In this document: positions 47,558-57,114 of the stretch, one piece after another | How positions within the stretch are numbered: position 1 is the stretch's first letter | How the letters are laid out: each line of letters opens with the position of its first letter | Source of the DNA: Xenophilus sp. L33 | GTDB lineage: Bacteria; Pseudomonadota; Gammaproteobacteria; Burkholderiales; Burkholderiaceae_C | DNA length: 64,000 nt | Assembly: GCF_009765735.1 (NCBI RefSeq) | Contig: NZ_LMUW01000048.1 | Location: forward strand, 1 to 64,000 | Direction of reading: 5' to 3' | Position numbers and translations under genes: made by a program | The notes under the pieces: generated by a model | The model's database searches: none | The model's input: only the letters and a program-made list of their open reading frames with translations | Told to the model about the DNA's origin: nothing

Positions 47558-47998
47558 ATGTCCACCACCACTGCAAGCGGCTACCCCGCGACGACCACCA
47601 CCGGCACCCTGCAAGACACCCTGGCGCTCGTCGGCCGGATCCTGGTCGCGACCCTGTTCGTGCCCGCCGGCTTCGGCAAGCTGATGGGCTTTGCCGGCAC
47701 CGTCGGCTACATCACCTCGGCGGGCCTGCCGATGCCGCAGGTCGCGGCGGTGGTCGCGATCCTGGTCGAGCTCGGCGTCGGCCTGTGCTTCCTGTTCGGC
47801 TTCAAGACCCGCGCCGCCGCGCTGGTGCTCGCGGTCTTCACGCTCGCCACGGCCGTCTTCTTCCACAACTACTGGGCCATGCCGCCGGAGAAGGTGCAGA
47901 TGATGCAGATCAACTTCTTCAAGAACCTCGCGATTGCCGGTGGCCTGCTTTCGTTCGCGGTGATGGGCGCGGGTCGGTTCAGCATCGACAGGAAATAA
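47558..47998 (+). CDS. DoxX family membrane protein
   Basis: The 146-residue product has four transmembrane helices: LVGRILVATLFVPAGFGKL, the Gly-rich start of the second, ILVELGVGLCFLFGFKTR and ALVLAVFTLATAVFFH, plus a last one after INFFKNLAIAGGLLSF. This is the DoxX/YphA pattern, a membrane subunit often tied to quinone or thiosulfate redox chemistry. It sits 32 nt after the first pirin gene with a GAGG site, so it is co-transcribed with it. Confidence 0.92.
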   Translation: MSTTTASGYPATTTTGTLQDTLALVGRILVATLFVPAGFGKLMGFAGTVGYITSAGLPMPQVAAVVAILVELGVGLCFLFGFKTRAAALVLAVFTLATAVFFHNYWAMPPEKVQMMQINFFKNLAIAGGLLSFAVMGAGRFSIDRK

Positions 47999-48011
47999 GC
48001 TCGCCCCCCTT

Positions 48012-48089
48012 GCCCGCACTGCGTGCGGGCGCCCACCCCCCTGCCGGGGGGCAACACCTGAGGCCCGGCAAAGCCGGTTCCTCGGTGTT
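48012..48089. repeat. Nested palindromic intergenic repeat
   Basis: Three adjacent dyads follow each other: GCCCGCAC-TGC-GTGCGGGC (48012-48030), CCCCCC-TGCC-GGGGGG (48036-48051) and AACACC...GGTGTT (48053-48089), the last enclosing GAGG/CCTC and CCGGC-AAA-GCCGG arms. I recall this kind of element as a recurrent intergenic palindrome in Comamonadaceae genomes. Between doxX and the flavodoxin gene it could also act as a terminator or mRNA-stability element. Only this copy was noticed in the window. Confidence 0.7.
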
Positions 48090-48156
48090 CCGCGAAGGAA
48101 GGCCTCGCTGCGCGGCCTTACGATCGAGGGCTGTTTGATTTCCTTGGATCCGTGAG

Positions 48157-48708
48157 ATGGCCGACATCGTTGTAGTTTTTCATTCCGGCTACGGCCACAC
48201 CCAGCGCATCGCGCAGGCAGTTGCCGACGGCGCCGGCGCCGAGCTGCTGGCGATCGATGCCGACGGCAACCTGCCGGAAGGCGGCTGGGAGCTGCTGGCG
48301 GCAGCCGATGCGATCGTCATGGGCACGCCGACCTACATGGGCGGCCCGAGCTGGCAGTTCAAGAAGTTCGCCGACGCCTCGTCCAAGGTCTGGTACACGC
48401 AGGGCTGGCGCGACAAGCTCTTCGCCGGCTTCACCAACAGCGCCACCATGAACGGCGACAAGAACGCCACCCTGACCTGGCTCTGGCACCTGGCGATGCA
48501 GCACGCCGGCCAGTGGGTCGGCCTTGGCATCCTGCCGAGCAACAGCAAGGCGGCGACCCGCGATTCGATCAACTACGTCGGTGGCTACACCGGCCTGCTC
48601 ACCACATCGCCTTCCGACGCCAGCCCGGCCGAGATGGCCCGCGGCGACTTCGACACCGCCCGCGCCTTCGGCGAACGGGTGGCCGAAGTGGCAAGATCGC
48701 GCGCCTAG
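48157..48708 (+). CDS. Flavodoxin/WrbA-like NAD(P)H:quinone oxidoreductase
   Basis: The 183-residue product has the FMN phosphate loop VVVFHSGYGHTQRIA and the second FMN loop AIVMGTPTYMGGPSWQFK, as in WrbA and flavodoxin-fold quinone reductases. A two-electron quinone reduction role in the cytosol is likely. It lies between DoxX (158 bp upstream, with the palindromic repeat between) and the second pirin (26 nt downstream). Confidence 0.9.
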   Translation: MADIVVVFHSGYGHTQRIAQAVADGAGAELLAIDADGNLPEGGWELLAAADAIVMGTPTYMGGPSWQFKKFADASSKVWYTQGWRDKLFAGFTNSATMNGDKNATLTWLWHLAMQHAGQWVGLGILPSNSKAATRDSINYVGGYTGLLTTSPSDASPAEMARGDFDTARAFGERVAEVARSRA

Positions 48709-48734
48709 CGTTCGCCAGCCCCAGGAGACCGACC

Positions 48735-49646
48735 ATGACCGCACCGCTGCTGCTCCAACCGCACGACAAGGACCTGGGCGGCGGCTTCAAGGTGCGGCGC
48801 CTCCTGCCGGCGGCGCGCCAGCGCTCGGTCGGACCCTTCGTCTTCTTCGACCACTTCGGGCCGGCTACCGAGGTGCCCGGCGCGCAGCACGACGTGCGGC
48901 CGCATCCGCACATCGGTCTGGCCACGGTCACCTATCTTTTCGAGGGCGCGATGATGCATCGCGACAGCCTGGGCAGCGTGCAGGAGATCCGCCCCGGCGC
49001 GATCAACTGGATGACCGCCGGCCGAGGCATCGTCCACTCGGAGCGCAAGCCGGAAGACCGGCGCCAATCGACCTACGTCAACCACGGGCTTCAGCTCTGG
49101 GCGGCACTGCCGCTGGCCCACGAGGAAACGGAGCCGAGCTTCGCGCACGTCGCCGCGGCCGACCTCCCGTCCTGCGTCGAACAGGGCGCGCAGGTGCGGG
49201 TGCTGGTCGGCGAGGCCTTCGGGCTGCGCTCGCCGGTGGCGACGTTGTCGCAGACGGTCTACCTCGACGTCACGCTCGCGGCCGGCGCGCGCTTCGAGCT
49301 GCCGGCGCTGGCGCGCGAACTGGCGGTCTATCCGGTCGACGGCGACCTGTCGATCGACGGCGAGGCGGTGGTCCGCCACAGCATGGCGATCCTGCCGGAG
49401 GGGCAGGGCGCGGTGCTGGCCGCGCCGGACGCGGTGCGGCTGGTGGTGATCGGCGGCGAGCCGCTTGACGGTCCGCGCTACATCACCTGGAACTTCGTCT
49501 CTAGCCGGCGCGAGCGGATTCTCGAGGCCGGCGCGGACTGGAAGGCGCAGCGCATGGGCCAGGTGCCCGGCGAGACCGAATTCATTCCGCTGCCGGGCCA
49601 TCCCTTCGAGGTGCAGGCGCCGGACACCGGCAGCACGCCGGTCTGA
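48735..49646 (+). CDS. Pirin family protein (second type)
   Basis: The 303-residue product has RSVGPFVFFDHFGPA, the pirin metal block RPHPHIGLATVTYLFEGAMMHRD and GRGIVHSERKPE, and a C-terminal cupin with NFVSSRRERILEA. It is longer than, and distinct from, the YhhW-type pirin at 46824, being closer to human-pirin-like bacterial members. ATG 48735 follows CAGGAGA. It ends the plus-strand pirin/DoxX/flavodoxin series. Confidence 0.93.
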   Translation: MTAPLLLQPHDKDLGGGFKVRRLLPAARQRSVGPFVFFDHFGPATEVPGAQHDVRPHPHIGLATVTYLFEGAMMHRDSLGSVQEIRPGAINWMTAGRGIVHSERKPEDRRQSTYVNHGLQLWAALPLAHEETEPSFAHVAAADLPSCVEQGAQVRVLVGEAFGLRSPVATLSQTVYLDVTLAAGARFELPALARELAVYPVDGDLSIDGEAVVRHSMAILPEGQGAVLAAPDAVRLVVIGGEPLDGPRYITWNFVSSRRERILEAGADWKAQRMGQVPGETEFIPLPGHPFEVQAPDTGSTPV

Positions 49647-49655
49647 GCCTTCGTC

Positions 49656-50441
49656 TTATCGCTTGATCGCGAGGTCCGGGTCTTCCGCGGCCCGGGCGCT
49701 GCTGTCGCGGCCGCGCGGGCTCAGGTCCGGCGCCAGCGCCTGGCGGCCGTCGAAGACGAAGCATTCGCCATGGAAGTGCGCGCCGCCGACTTCCTCGAAA
49801 TACTTGAGGATGCCGCCTTCGAGCTGCAGCACGCCGTCCAGGCCGGCTTCGCGCATCAGGATCGCGGCCTTCTCGCAGCGGATGCCGCCGGTGCAGAAGC
49901 TGACGACCGTCTTGTCCTCCAACTGCTGCCGGTGCGCCTTGAGCGCCTCCGGGAATTCGGTGAACTTGCCGATGCGCCAGTCGATCGCGTCGTCGAAGGT
50001 GCCGTGGTCGACCTCGAAGGTGTTGCGGGTGTCGAGCAGCGCCAGCGGCTTGCCGGCATCGTCGTGGCCCTGGTCGAGCCAGCGCTTGAGCGTGGCCGCA
50101 TCCACGCCCGGCGCGCGGCCGGCGGCCGGCTGGATCGCCGGATGGTCCATGCGGATGATCTCGCGCTTGAGCTTCACCAGCATGCGGCGAAAAGGCTGCG
50201 TCGGAGACCAGCTGTCCTTCGTGTCCAGGTCGGCGAAGCGCGAGTCGGCGCGCAGTTCCGAAAGAAAGGTTCGCACCGCCTCCGGCGCACCGGCGAGGAA
50301 CAGGTTGATGCCTTCCGGCGCCAGCAGGATCGTGCCTTTCAGCGCCAGCGCGTGCGTGCGCTCGCGCAGCCGTTCGCGCAGCGCGGCGCCGTCGTCGATG
50401 CCGACGAACTTGTAGGCGGCGATGTTGAGGATTTCTGTCAC
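49656..50441 (-). CDS. trhO: tRNA uridine(34) hydroxylase, rhodanese-fold (TrhO/YceA)
   Basis: The product is about 261 residues from GTG 50441 (271 from ATG 50471). It has the TrhO N-terminal acylphosphatase-like part ([26 protein letters not shown]) and the rhodanese core [19 protein letters not shown] with active Cys in [15 protein letters not shown]. TrhO hydroxylates U34 of certain tRNAs in an O2-dependent reaction. The C-terminus lacks the zinc-finger-like extension of E. coli YceA, as usual for betaproteobacterial members. It is divergent from dnaE. Confidence 0.88.
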   Translation of the reverse strand: MTEILNIAAYKFVGIDDGAALRERLRERTHALALKGTILLAPEGINLFLAGAPEAVRTFLSELRADSRFADLDTKDSWSPTQPFRRMLVKLKREIIRMDHPAIQPAAGRAPGVDAATLKRWLDQGHDDAGKPLALLDTRNTFEVDHGTFDDAIDWRIGKFTEFPEALKAHRQQLEDKTVVSFCTGGIRCEKAAILMREAGLDGVLQLEGGILKYFEEVGGAHFHGECFVFDGRQALAPDLSPRGRDSSARAAEDPDLAIKR

Positions 50442-50503
50442 GGGGCGCGATTGTAGGGACGGCCCCACCACATCGTGGAGCCGCTGTTTTCTACAATGGC
50501 CGG

Positions 50504-53500
50504 ATGTTCGTTCACCTGCGCCTGCACACCGAGTTTTCCGTCGTCGACGGCACCAATCGCATCGACGAGGTCGTCAAGGCCGCGGCCGCCGACCGCCAGC
50601 CGGCGTTGGCGATCACCGACCTGAACAACCTGTTCGGCGGCGTCAAGTTCTACAAGGAAGCGCGCGGCAAGGGCGTCAAGCCGCTGCTCGGCGCGGAGGT
50701 CTTCCTCGAAGGCCTCGGCAGCGAGCCGGGCGCGCTGACCCGCGTGCTGCTGCTGGTGCAGAACAAGGAAGGCTACCTGCACCTGTCGGAGCTGCTGGCG
50801 CGGGCCTGGACCCAGAACGTCGGCCGCGGCCAGTCGCAGGCGGCCTGCAAGCTGGCCTGGCTGCAGGAGCTGCAGGGCGGGCTGATCCTGCTGTCGGGTG
50901 CGCAGGCCGGCCCGTTGGGCGCGGCGTTGCTGCAGGGCCATGCCCAGCGCGCGGCCGAGGTCGCGCTGCAGCTGGCGGCGCTCTTTCCGCACCGCTTCTA
51001 TATCGAGCTGCAGCGCGCCGGCCGGCCCGACGACGAGCCGTACGTGGTGGCCGCGGTGCAACTGGCAGCCCGCCTCGGCCTGCCGGTGGTCGCGACCCAT
51101 CCGGTGCAGTTCGCGACCGCCGACGACTACGAGGCGCACGAGGCGCGCGTCTGCATCTCCGAGGGCGAGATCCTGGGCAATCCGCGCCGGGTGCGCAAGT
51201 TCACCCACGAGCAGTATTTCAAGTCGGCCGCCGAGATGGCGGCGCTCTTCGGCGACGTGCCGAGCGCGCTGGCCAACTCGGTCGAGATCGCCAAGCGCTG
51301 CAACCTGACGCTGGTGCTCGGCAAGCCGCAGCTGCCCAACTTTCCGACGCCCGACGGCATGCCGATCGACGCCTATTTCCGGGTCGCCTCCTTCGAGGGC
51401 CTGGAAGAACGGCTGGCGCACCTGTATCCCGACGCCGCGAAGCGAGACGCCGAGCGGCCGCGCTATGTCGAGCGGCTGGAATTCGAGATCGCCACGATCC
51501 TGAAGATGGGCTTCCCGGGCTACTTCCTGATCGTGGGCGACTTCATCAACTGGGCCAAGAAGAACGGCTGCCCGGTCGGTCCGGGCCGCGGCTCGGGCGC
51601 CGGCTCGCTGGTCGCCTATTCGCTGAAGATCACCGACCTCGATCCGCTGGAATACAAGCTGCTCTTCGAGCGCTTCCTGAACCCGGAGCGGGTGTCGATG
51701 CCCGACTTCGACATCGACTTCTGCCAGGGCAACCGCGACCGGGTCATCGACTACGTCAAGGACAAGTACGGCCGCGACGCGGTCAGCCAGATCGCCACCT
51801 TCGGCACCATGGCCGCGCGCGCCGCGATCCGCGACGTCGGCCGCGTGCTCGACATGAGCTACATGTTCTGCGACGGCATCAGCAAGCTGATCCCGAACAA
51901 GCCGGGCCAGCCGGTCACGCTGCAATACCCGCCGTCGCCCAAGCCCGAGGGCGACAAGAACAACTACGCGATCGAGATGGAGCCGCAGTTGGCGGCCCGC
52001 ATCGAGCGCGAGGAAGAAGTGCGCATGCTGGTCGAGCTGGCGCAGAAGCTCGAAGGCATGACCCGCAACATCGGCATGCACGCCGGCGGCGTGCTGATCG
52101 CGCCCGGCAAGCTCACCGACTTCACGCCGCTCTACCAACAGCCCGGCAGCGACTCGGCGGTGAGCCAGTACGACAAGGACGACGTCGAGGCGGTCGGGCT
52201 GGTCAAGTTCGACTTCCTGGGCCTGGCCACGCTGACCATCCTGGAGATCGCCAAGGACTTCATCGTGGCGCGCCACAAGGGCCAGGAAGGCTTCGCGTAC
52301 GAGAACATCAAGCTCGACGATCCGCACACCTACAAGCTCTTCTCCGAAGGCAAGACCGAGGCGGTGTTCCAGTTCGAATCGCGCGGCATGCAGGGCATGC
52401 TGAAGGACGCGCGGCCGACGCGCCTCGAAGACCTGATCGCGCTCAACGCGCTCTACCGCCCGGGCCCGATGGACCTGATCCCGAGCTTCGTGGCGCGCAA
52501 GCACGGCCGCGAGCCGGTGGAGTATCCGCATCCGCTGGTGGAGGAGATGCTCTCGGAGACCTACGGGATCATGGTCTACCAGGAACAGGTGATGCAGACC
52601 GCGCAGATCCTGGGCGGCTATTCGCTCGGCGGTGCCGACCTCTTGCGCCGCGCGATGGGCAAGAAGAAGGCCGAGGAGATGGCCGAGCACCGCGAGATCT
52701 TCCGCAAGGGCGCGGCGGTCAACGGCATCGACCAGCGCAAGGCCGACGAGATCTTCGACCTGATGGAGAAGTTCGCGGGCTACGGCTTCAACAAGTCGCA
52801 CGCCGCCGCCTATTCGCTGCTGGCGTACCACACCGGCTGGCTCAAGGTCCACTACACCGCCGAATTCTTCTGCGCCAACATGACGGTGGAAATGGACGAC
52901 ACCGACAAGCTCAAGGTGCTGTTCGAAGACGCGCAGAAGAACTTCGGCATCACCTTCGAGCCGCCGGACGTCAATCGCGGCCACTACCGCTTCGAGCCTG
53001 TCGACGACCGTTCGATCCGCTACGGGCTGGGCGCGGTCAAGGGCTCGGGGCAGCTGGCGGTCGAGGCGATCGTCAAGGCGCGCGAGGAGGGCGGACCGTT
53101 CAAGAGCCTGTTCGACTTCTGCGTGCGGGTCGACCGGCAGCGCATCAACAAGCGCACGGTCGAGGCGCTGATCAAGGCCGGTGCCTTCGACTCGCTGCAG
53201 CAGAACCGCGCCGCGCTGATCGCATCGCTCGAACGCGCCTTCGAATTCGCCAACGCGACCGATGCCAACGCGGCGCAGGTCGACATCTTCGGCGACAGCG
53301 AGCACGGCTCCGCGACGCAGGAGCCCGAACTGGTCGCCGCCACGCCCTGGGGCGTGAAGGAAAGGCTGACCTACGAGAAGACCGCGGTCGGCTTCTACCT
53401 GTCGGGGCACCTGTTCGACGAGGTCGAGCACGAGGTGCGGCGCTTCTGCAAGCGCGAGATCGACGAGCTGCTCGACAGCCGCGAGCAGCAGGTGATCGCC

Positions 53501-54004
53501 GGCATCGTCAGCGACTACCGCGTCATCAACGGCCAGCGCGGCCGGTTGGCGATCTTCAAGCTGGACGACAAGTCCGCCTCGATCGAGGCCACCGCCGACG
53601 AGGCGCTCTTCAACGCCAACCGCAATGTGCTCAAGGACGACGAACTGGTGATCGTCAGCGGCCGGCTGCAGCCCGGTCGCGGCGGCTTCGAGGCGCGCTT
53701 CCAGGTGCAGCAGGTGTGGGACCTGGCGACCGCACGCTGCCGCTTCGGCAAGTTCCTGCGGGTGGCGGTCAACGGCAAGGCGCCGGACATCGCACGCCTC
53801 GTGAAGGACTTCCCGCCGCGCACCGAGCAGAGCGAGCACGGCGAACTGCGCCAGGGCCTGGCGGTGCGACTGTCGATGGCCCGCGCGGGCGCGCAGGTCG
53901 AGCTGCAGCTGGGCGAGCGCGCGAAGTTCTTCCCGACCGACGCGGCCCTGGCCAGCTGGATGGCGCAGGCCGAGGCGGGCCGCGCCGCGGTGGTCTACGA
54001 GTAG
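50504..54004 (+). CDS. dnaE: DNA polymerase III alpha subunit
   Basis: The 1166-residue product begins with the PHP domain ([15 protein letters not shown]). The polymerase active site has D401 and D403 in [16 protein letters not shown], the same numbers as E. coli. [14 protein letters not shown] and the HhH and OB ([21 protein letters not shown]) regions follow. It is the catalytic replicative polymerase. The start is close to an AT-rich -10-like patch; divergent trhO begins 62 bp upstream. The stop abuts the end of the convergent GntR gene with no gap. Confidence 0.98.
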   Translation: MFVHLRLHTEFSVVDGTNRIDEVVKAAAADRQPALAITDLNNLFGGVKFYKEARGKGVKPLLGAEVFLEGLGSEPGALTRVLLLVQNKEGYLHLSELLARAWTQNVGRGQSQAACKLAWLQELQGGLILLSGAQAGPLGAALLQGHAQRAAEVALQLAALFPHRFYIELQRAGRPDDEPYVVAAVQLAARLGLPVVATHPVQFATADDYEAHEARVCISEGEILGNPRRVRKFTHEQYFKSAAEMAALFGDVPSALANSVEIAKRCNLTLVLGKPQLPNFPTPDGMPIDAYFRVASFEGLEERLAHLYPDAAKRDAERPRYVERLEFEIATILKMGFPGYFLIVGDFINWAKKNGCPVGPGRGSGAGSLVAYSLKITDLDPLEYKLLFERFLNPERVSMPDFDIDFCQGNRDRVIDYVKDKYGRDAVSQIATFGTMAARAAIRDVGRVLDMSYMFCDGISKLIPNKPGQPVTLQYPPSPKPEGDKNNYAIEMEPQLAARIEREEEVRMLVELAQKLEGMTRNIGMHAGGVLIAPGKLTDFTPLYQQPGSDSAVSQYDKDDVEAVGLVKFDFLGLATLTILEIAKDFIVARHKGQEGFAYENIKLDDPHTYKLFSEGKTEAVFQFESRGMQGMLKDARPTRLEDLIALNALYRPGPMDLIPSFVARKHGREPVEYPHPLVEEMLSETYGIMVYQEQVMQTAQILGGYSLGGADLLRRAMGKKKAEEMAEHREIFRKGAAVNGIDQRKADEIFDLMEKFAGYGFNKSHAAAYSLLAYHTGWLKVHYTAEFFCANMTVEMDDTDKLKVLFEDAQKNFGITFEPPDVNRGHYRFEPVDDRSIRYGLGAVKGSGQLAVEAIVKAREEGGPFKSLFDFCVRVDRQRINKRTVEALIKAGAFDSLQQNRAALIASLERAFEFANATDANAAQVDIFGDSEHGSATQEPELVAATPWGVKERLTYEKTAVGFYLSGHLFDEVEHEVRRFCKREIDELLDSREQQVIAGIVSDYRVINGQRGRLAIFKLDDKSASIEATADEALFNANRNVLKDDELVIVSGRLQPGRGGFEARFQVQQVWDLATARCRFGKFLRVAVNGKAPDIARLVKDFPPRTEQSEHGELRQGLAVRLSMARAGAQVELQLGERAKFFPTDAALASWMAQAEAGRAAVVYE

Positions 54005-54697
54005 CTACAGCGCCCGCGTCGCGCGCAACCGGCGCGCGACTGCCTTGCCGGTATCGACGATGTGCTTGTGCAGCAAGGCGCCGGCACCCTCGACGTCCCG
54101 CCGTTCGCACAACTTCAGCAGTTGCCGATGTTCCCGTTGCGAGGCGGGCACATGGCCGTTCGCGTCGCTGACCAGCCGGAAGTAGCGGTCGAAGCCGAGC
54201 CGCAGGGTGCGCACCAGCGCCAGCGTGCGTTCGAGGCCGGCCGCGCGGTAGAGCGTGTCGTGGAAGGCGGCGTTGAGGCGGATGACTTCCTCCGGCGCCT
54301 CGGCCGCCTCCAGCTCGACCAAGCAGTCGCGCGCCGCCGCGAGATCCTCCGGCGTCATGCGCGGCAGCGCGTGGGCCAGCGCCTGCACCTCGATCGCGCT
54401 GCGCAGGCGCACCAGCTCGTCCGCGTCCTCCAGCGTGAGTTCGGCCACGCTGACGCCGCGCCGCGGCTCGGCGCGCAGGAAGCCCTGCACCTCCAGCTCG
54501 CGGAAGGCCTCGCGCACGATGGTCTGGCTGACGCCGAGCCGTGTCGCGACTTCTTCCTGCATCACGCGGGTGCCGCCGCCAAGCTCGCCGCTCAGGATCG
54601 ATTCGCGCAGGTCGTCGGCAACGGCCTGCGAGGCGGAGGGCGGGCCGCCTTCGGGATATCGGGTGCGCGGACGCCGGGAATGTCGAACGGTGCTCAT
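54005..54697 (-). CDS. GntR-family regulator (FCD/FadR-type)
   Basis: The 230-residue product has the GntR winged helix (VADDLRESILSGELGGGTRVMQEEVATRLGVSQTIVREAFRELEVQGFL, about residues 25-75) and an FCD ligand domain (about 90-220) with metal-binding-type residues in RLNAAFHDTLY and EHRQLLKL. Such regulators respond to carboxylic acids. The 12-bp palindrome just upstream of its start and the divergent HAD gene indicate autoregulation and control of that hydrolase. Its end abuts dnaE. Confidence 0.92.
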   Translation of the reverse strand: MSTVRHSRRPRTRYPEGGPPSASQAVADDLRESILSGELGGGTRVMQEEVATRLGVSQTIVREAFRELEVQGFLRAEPRRGVSVAELTLEDADELVRLRSAIEVQALAHALPRMTPEDLAAARDCLVELEAAEAPEEVIRLNAAFHDTLYRAAGLERTLALVRTLRLGFDRYFRLVSDANGHVPASQREHRQLLKLCERRDVEGAGALLHKHIVDTGKAVARRLRATRAL

Positions 54698-54703
54698 TTA
54701 ACG

Positions 54704-54715
54704 ATTATCGATAAT
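54704..54715. promoter_or_regulatory. GntR operator candidate
   Basis: ATTATCGATAAT is a perfect 12-bp palindrome, 6 bp upstream of the GntR start (54697) and 35 bp upstream of the HAD gene start (54751). Position and symmetry fit a dimeric regulator controlling both genes. Confidence 0.65.
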
Positions 54716-54750
54716 GTGCCATCATAGCGGCCTTCTTGAAGGAAACCGCA

Positions 54751-55407
54751 ATGAACCGCTGGATCACATTCGACTGCTACGGCACGCTCATCGACTGGCG
54801 CACGGGCATGAGGAATTCGCTCGACATGATCGCGCCCGGCCACGGCGCCGCGCTGCTGGAACTGCATCGCAGGATCGAAGGGCAGATCGAGATGCACGAG
54901 CCCTACCGGCCCTACCGCGAGGTGCTGGCCGAGTCGGTGCGCCGCATGTGCGCCGAACGCGGCGCGGCGATCCGCTCGGGCGACGAGCAGGTGCTCGCAG
55001 CCACCCTGGCCTACTGGCCGCTCTACGCGGACACCAACGCGGCGCTGAAGGCGCTCAAGGCGCAGGGCTGGAAGCTGGCGATCCTCTCCAACGTCGACCG
55101 CGACCTCATTGTCGGCACCTTGCGGCACTTCGAGGTGCCCTTCGACCTGGTGATCACCGCCGAGGACGTGCGCTCCTACAAGCCGGCGCCGGCCCATGCG
55201 CAGCGCTTCCTCGACATCACCGGCGTGGCCGCCGGCGACTGGCTCTACGCCGCCGTGAGCCTGCAGTACGACCTGGTGGAAGGGCAGCGCATGGGCGCGC
55301 AATGCGCCTGGATCAACCGCGACCGCGAGAGCGCGGCCGACACCGGCTTCCTGCGTGGCAACCTGGCGGGCATGAAGGACCTGCCGGCGCTCGCGGCCAC
55401 GCTTTGA
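54751..55407 (+). CDS. HAD-type haloacid dehalogenase-like hydrolase
   Basis: From ATG 54751 the product is 218 residues: catalytic WITFDCYGTLIDWR (nucleophile Asp8), motif II WKLAILSNVDRD, the Lys region VRSYKPAPAHAQRFL and a C-terminal AVSLQYDLVEGQRMGAQ. The FDCYGTLID block is the signature of the L-2-haloacid dehalogenase group; motif IV has one acidic residue, as in that group. The physiological substrate is unknown. It diverges from a GntR regulator and ends 16 bp from the convergent phosphatase gene. Confidence 0.88.
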   Translation: MNRWITFDCYGTLIDWRTGMRNSLDMIAPGHGAALLELHRRIEGQIEMHEPYRPYREVLAESVRRMCAERGAAIRSGDEQVLAATLAYWPLYADTNAALKALKAQGWKLAILSNVDRDLIVGTLRHFEVPFDLVITAEDVRSYKPAPAHAQRFLDITGVAAGDWLYAAVSLQYDLVEGQRMGAQCAWINRDRESAADTGFLRGNLAGMKDLPALAATL

Positions 55408-55423
55408 ACCTGGGCGCCCGGCG

Positions 55424-57025
55424 TCAGTCGCGGCGCGGCCGCTGCAGCGTGAAGCGCTCGAAGGGCAGCAGCTGGCCGTCGGGGCCGGTGACGTCGTAGT
55501 AGGTCACCTGGATCCGCGTGAGGTCGCCCGGATGGCGGCCGGGATCCAGGTCGAAGGCGGCGAAGCCGTACGAGCGCGCGGCGTTGCGAACCGCCGACCA
55601 CGGTGCGTCCTCGGTGACGTAGATCGGCGGACGCTTGCCGGTGGTGGCGTTGCGCTCGCCGACGCCGGTGATCACCCGGCAGCAGGGCGGGTTGAAGAAC
55701 AGCTGGTTCGAAGGCGCCGAGGTGCCGCCGCCGCCGATCACCATGTGCACCGTGCCCTTGGTGGTATCGATCACCTCGGTGCCGGTGGCGGTCGGGATCG
55801 GCGTCAGCGTCTGGTTGGCCTGCCGGCCGCGGATCGGGTGCGAGCGCTCGTAGTGGTGCTCGTGGCCGCAGACCACCAGGTCGACGCCGTACTGGTCGAA
55901 CAGCGGCAGCCATTCCTCGCGGATGCCGAGGTCGGCGCCGTTGAACTTGTCGGCGGTCGAGATCGCCACCTGGTGCATGCACACCACCAGCCAGTCGATG
56001 CCGCGGTCGGCGCGCGCGGCCGCCAGCTGCTTCTCGAGCCACGCCTTCTGCGCGCCCTTGGAGTAGCCGCGCACGTAGGAGTCGCCGCCGTCCTGGTAGG
56101 TGACGTCGTCGTTGGCGATCGCCACCACGCGCATCGAGCCGGCGGTGAAGGCGTACCAGAGGCCGCGTGTGGTGTCGTCCTGGCCGTCGGCGGGCGGCAG
56201 GCTGAAGTAGGTCTGGTAGGCGCGGTAGCCGATCGGCCCGTTGCCCAGTTCGTTCTCGTGGTTGCCGGGCGAGGGCATCCACGGGCGGTTGCGGGCGCTG
56301 CGGGTGTTGTTGTTCCAGAAGTCCGACCAGGTGCGCACCCGGTCCTGCGCCAGGTTGGCGTAGCAGAGGTCGCCGTTGAAGAGATGGAAGAGCGGGCGCA
56401 GGCGCTCCACGCCGAGCACCGTGTCGCCGGCCGCGGGCGAGCCGAGGTTGTCGTTGACGTAGGTCTGCGCGGCCAGCGTGACGCCGGCCGGCGGCGTGAA
56501 GAGCTTGCCGAGGGTCGGCGTGCCCTGGTCGCCGAAGCTGGTGAAGCGCAGCGGATGGCGTCCGCGCGGCGAGGTGCGGAAGGTGCCGAACTGCGGCGCT
56601 GCGCCATCGTGCAGGGCCGCGTAGAGGTAGGCGGTGTCGGCCTTCAGGCCTTCGATGCGCGCGTGCCAGGCATGCACCGTCTGCCCCGACTTGCCGTCGA
56701 CGTAGCTGGTCTCCCTGGCGGCCACGGTCTTCTCCAGACGGCCATCGGGCCGGCCGAGCAGTACGCGCGGCCGCTGCACCGGCTGCAGGCTGTGCCACGA
56801 GACGACCATCTCGGACGAGGCGTCGGCGCCGAACTGCAGGTGCAGGCCGGTCACCGGCGGCGTCGTCAGCGCGTCGGCAGCGCCCTCGCGCAAGCTCGGC
56901 GGCGGCACGATGGCTTCGGCGCCGGCCTGGCGCGCCATCAGCAGCGCGCCGGTGCCGATGCCGGCGGCGGCGAGCAGGCGGCGGCGGCCGATGTCGAGGG
57001 AGTCTTCGTCGTGGGAGGCGGTCAT
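55424..57025 (-). CDS. Tat-exported purple acid phosphatase-like metallophosphoesterase
   Basis: From ATG 57025 the product is 533 residues with a twin-arginine signal (DIGRRRLLAAAGIGTGALLM). A fibronectin-like N-terminal domain contains LQFGADASSEMVVSWHS, followed by a metallophosphoesterase domain with GDQGTPT, NGDLCYANL, PSPGNHENELG, VVCMHQ and VVCGHEHHYERSHP. These are the dimetal ligands of purple acid phosphatases. It acts in the periplasm on phosphate esters. An acid phosphatase regulated by phosphate is likely; no Pho box was identified. It is 90 bp downstream of tolA on the same strand. Confidence 0.9.
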   Translation of the reverse strand: MTASHDEDSLDIGRRRLLAAAGIGTGALLMARQAGAEAIVPPPSLREGAADALTTPPVTGLHLQFGADASSEMVVSWHSLQPVQRPRVLLGRPDGRLEKTVAARETSYVDGKSGQTVHAWHARIEGLKADTAYLYAALHDGAAPQFGTFRTSPRGRHPLRFTSFGDQGTPTLGKLFTPPAGVTLAAQTYVNDNLGSPAAGDTVLGVERLRPLFHLFNGDLCYANLAQDRVRTWSDFWNNNTRSARNRPWMPSPGNHENELGNGPIGYRAYQTYFSLPPADGQDDTTRGLWYAFTAGSMRVVAIANDDVTYQDGGDSYVRGYSKGAQKAWLEKQLAAARADRGIDWLVVCMHQVAISTADKFNGADLGIREEWLPLFDQYGVDLVVCGHEHHYERSHPIRGRQANQTLTPIPTATGTEVIDTTKGTVHMVIGGGGTSAPSNQLFFNPPCCRVITGVGERNATTGKRPPIYVTEDAPWSAVRNAARSYGFAAFDLDPGRHPGDLTRIQVTYYDVTGPDGQLLPFERFTLQRPRRD

Positions 57026-57114
57026 GGTCTTGTGTGGAACAAAACGCGCGACGCTAGCAGGGGACTGTGACAGTGGCGTTGCCTCGGGTGCGGCCGCCAC
57101 CCGAGGCAGCGGCC

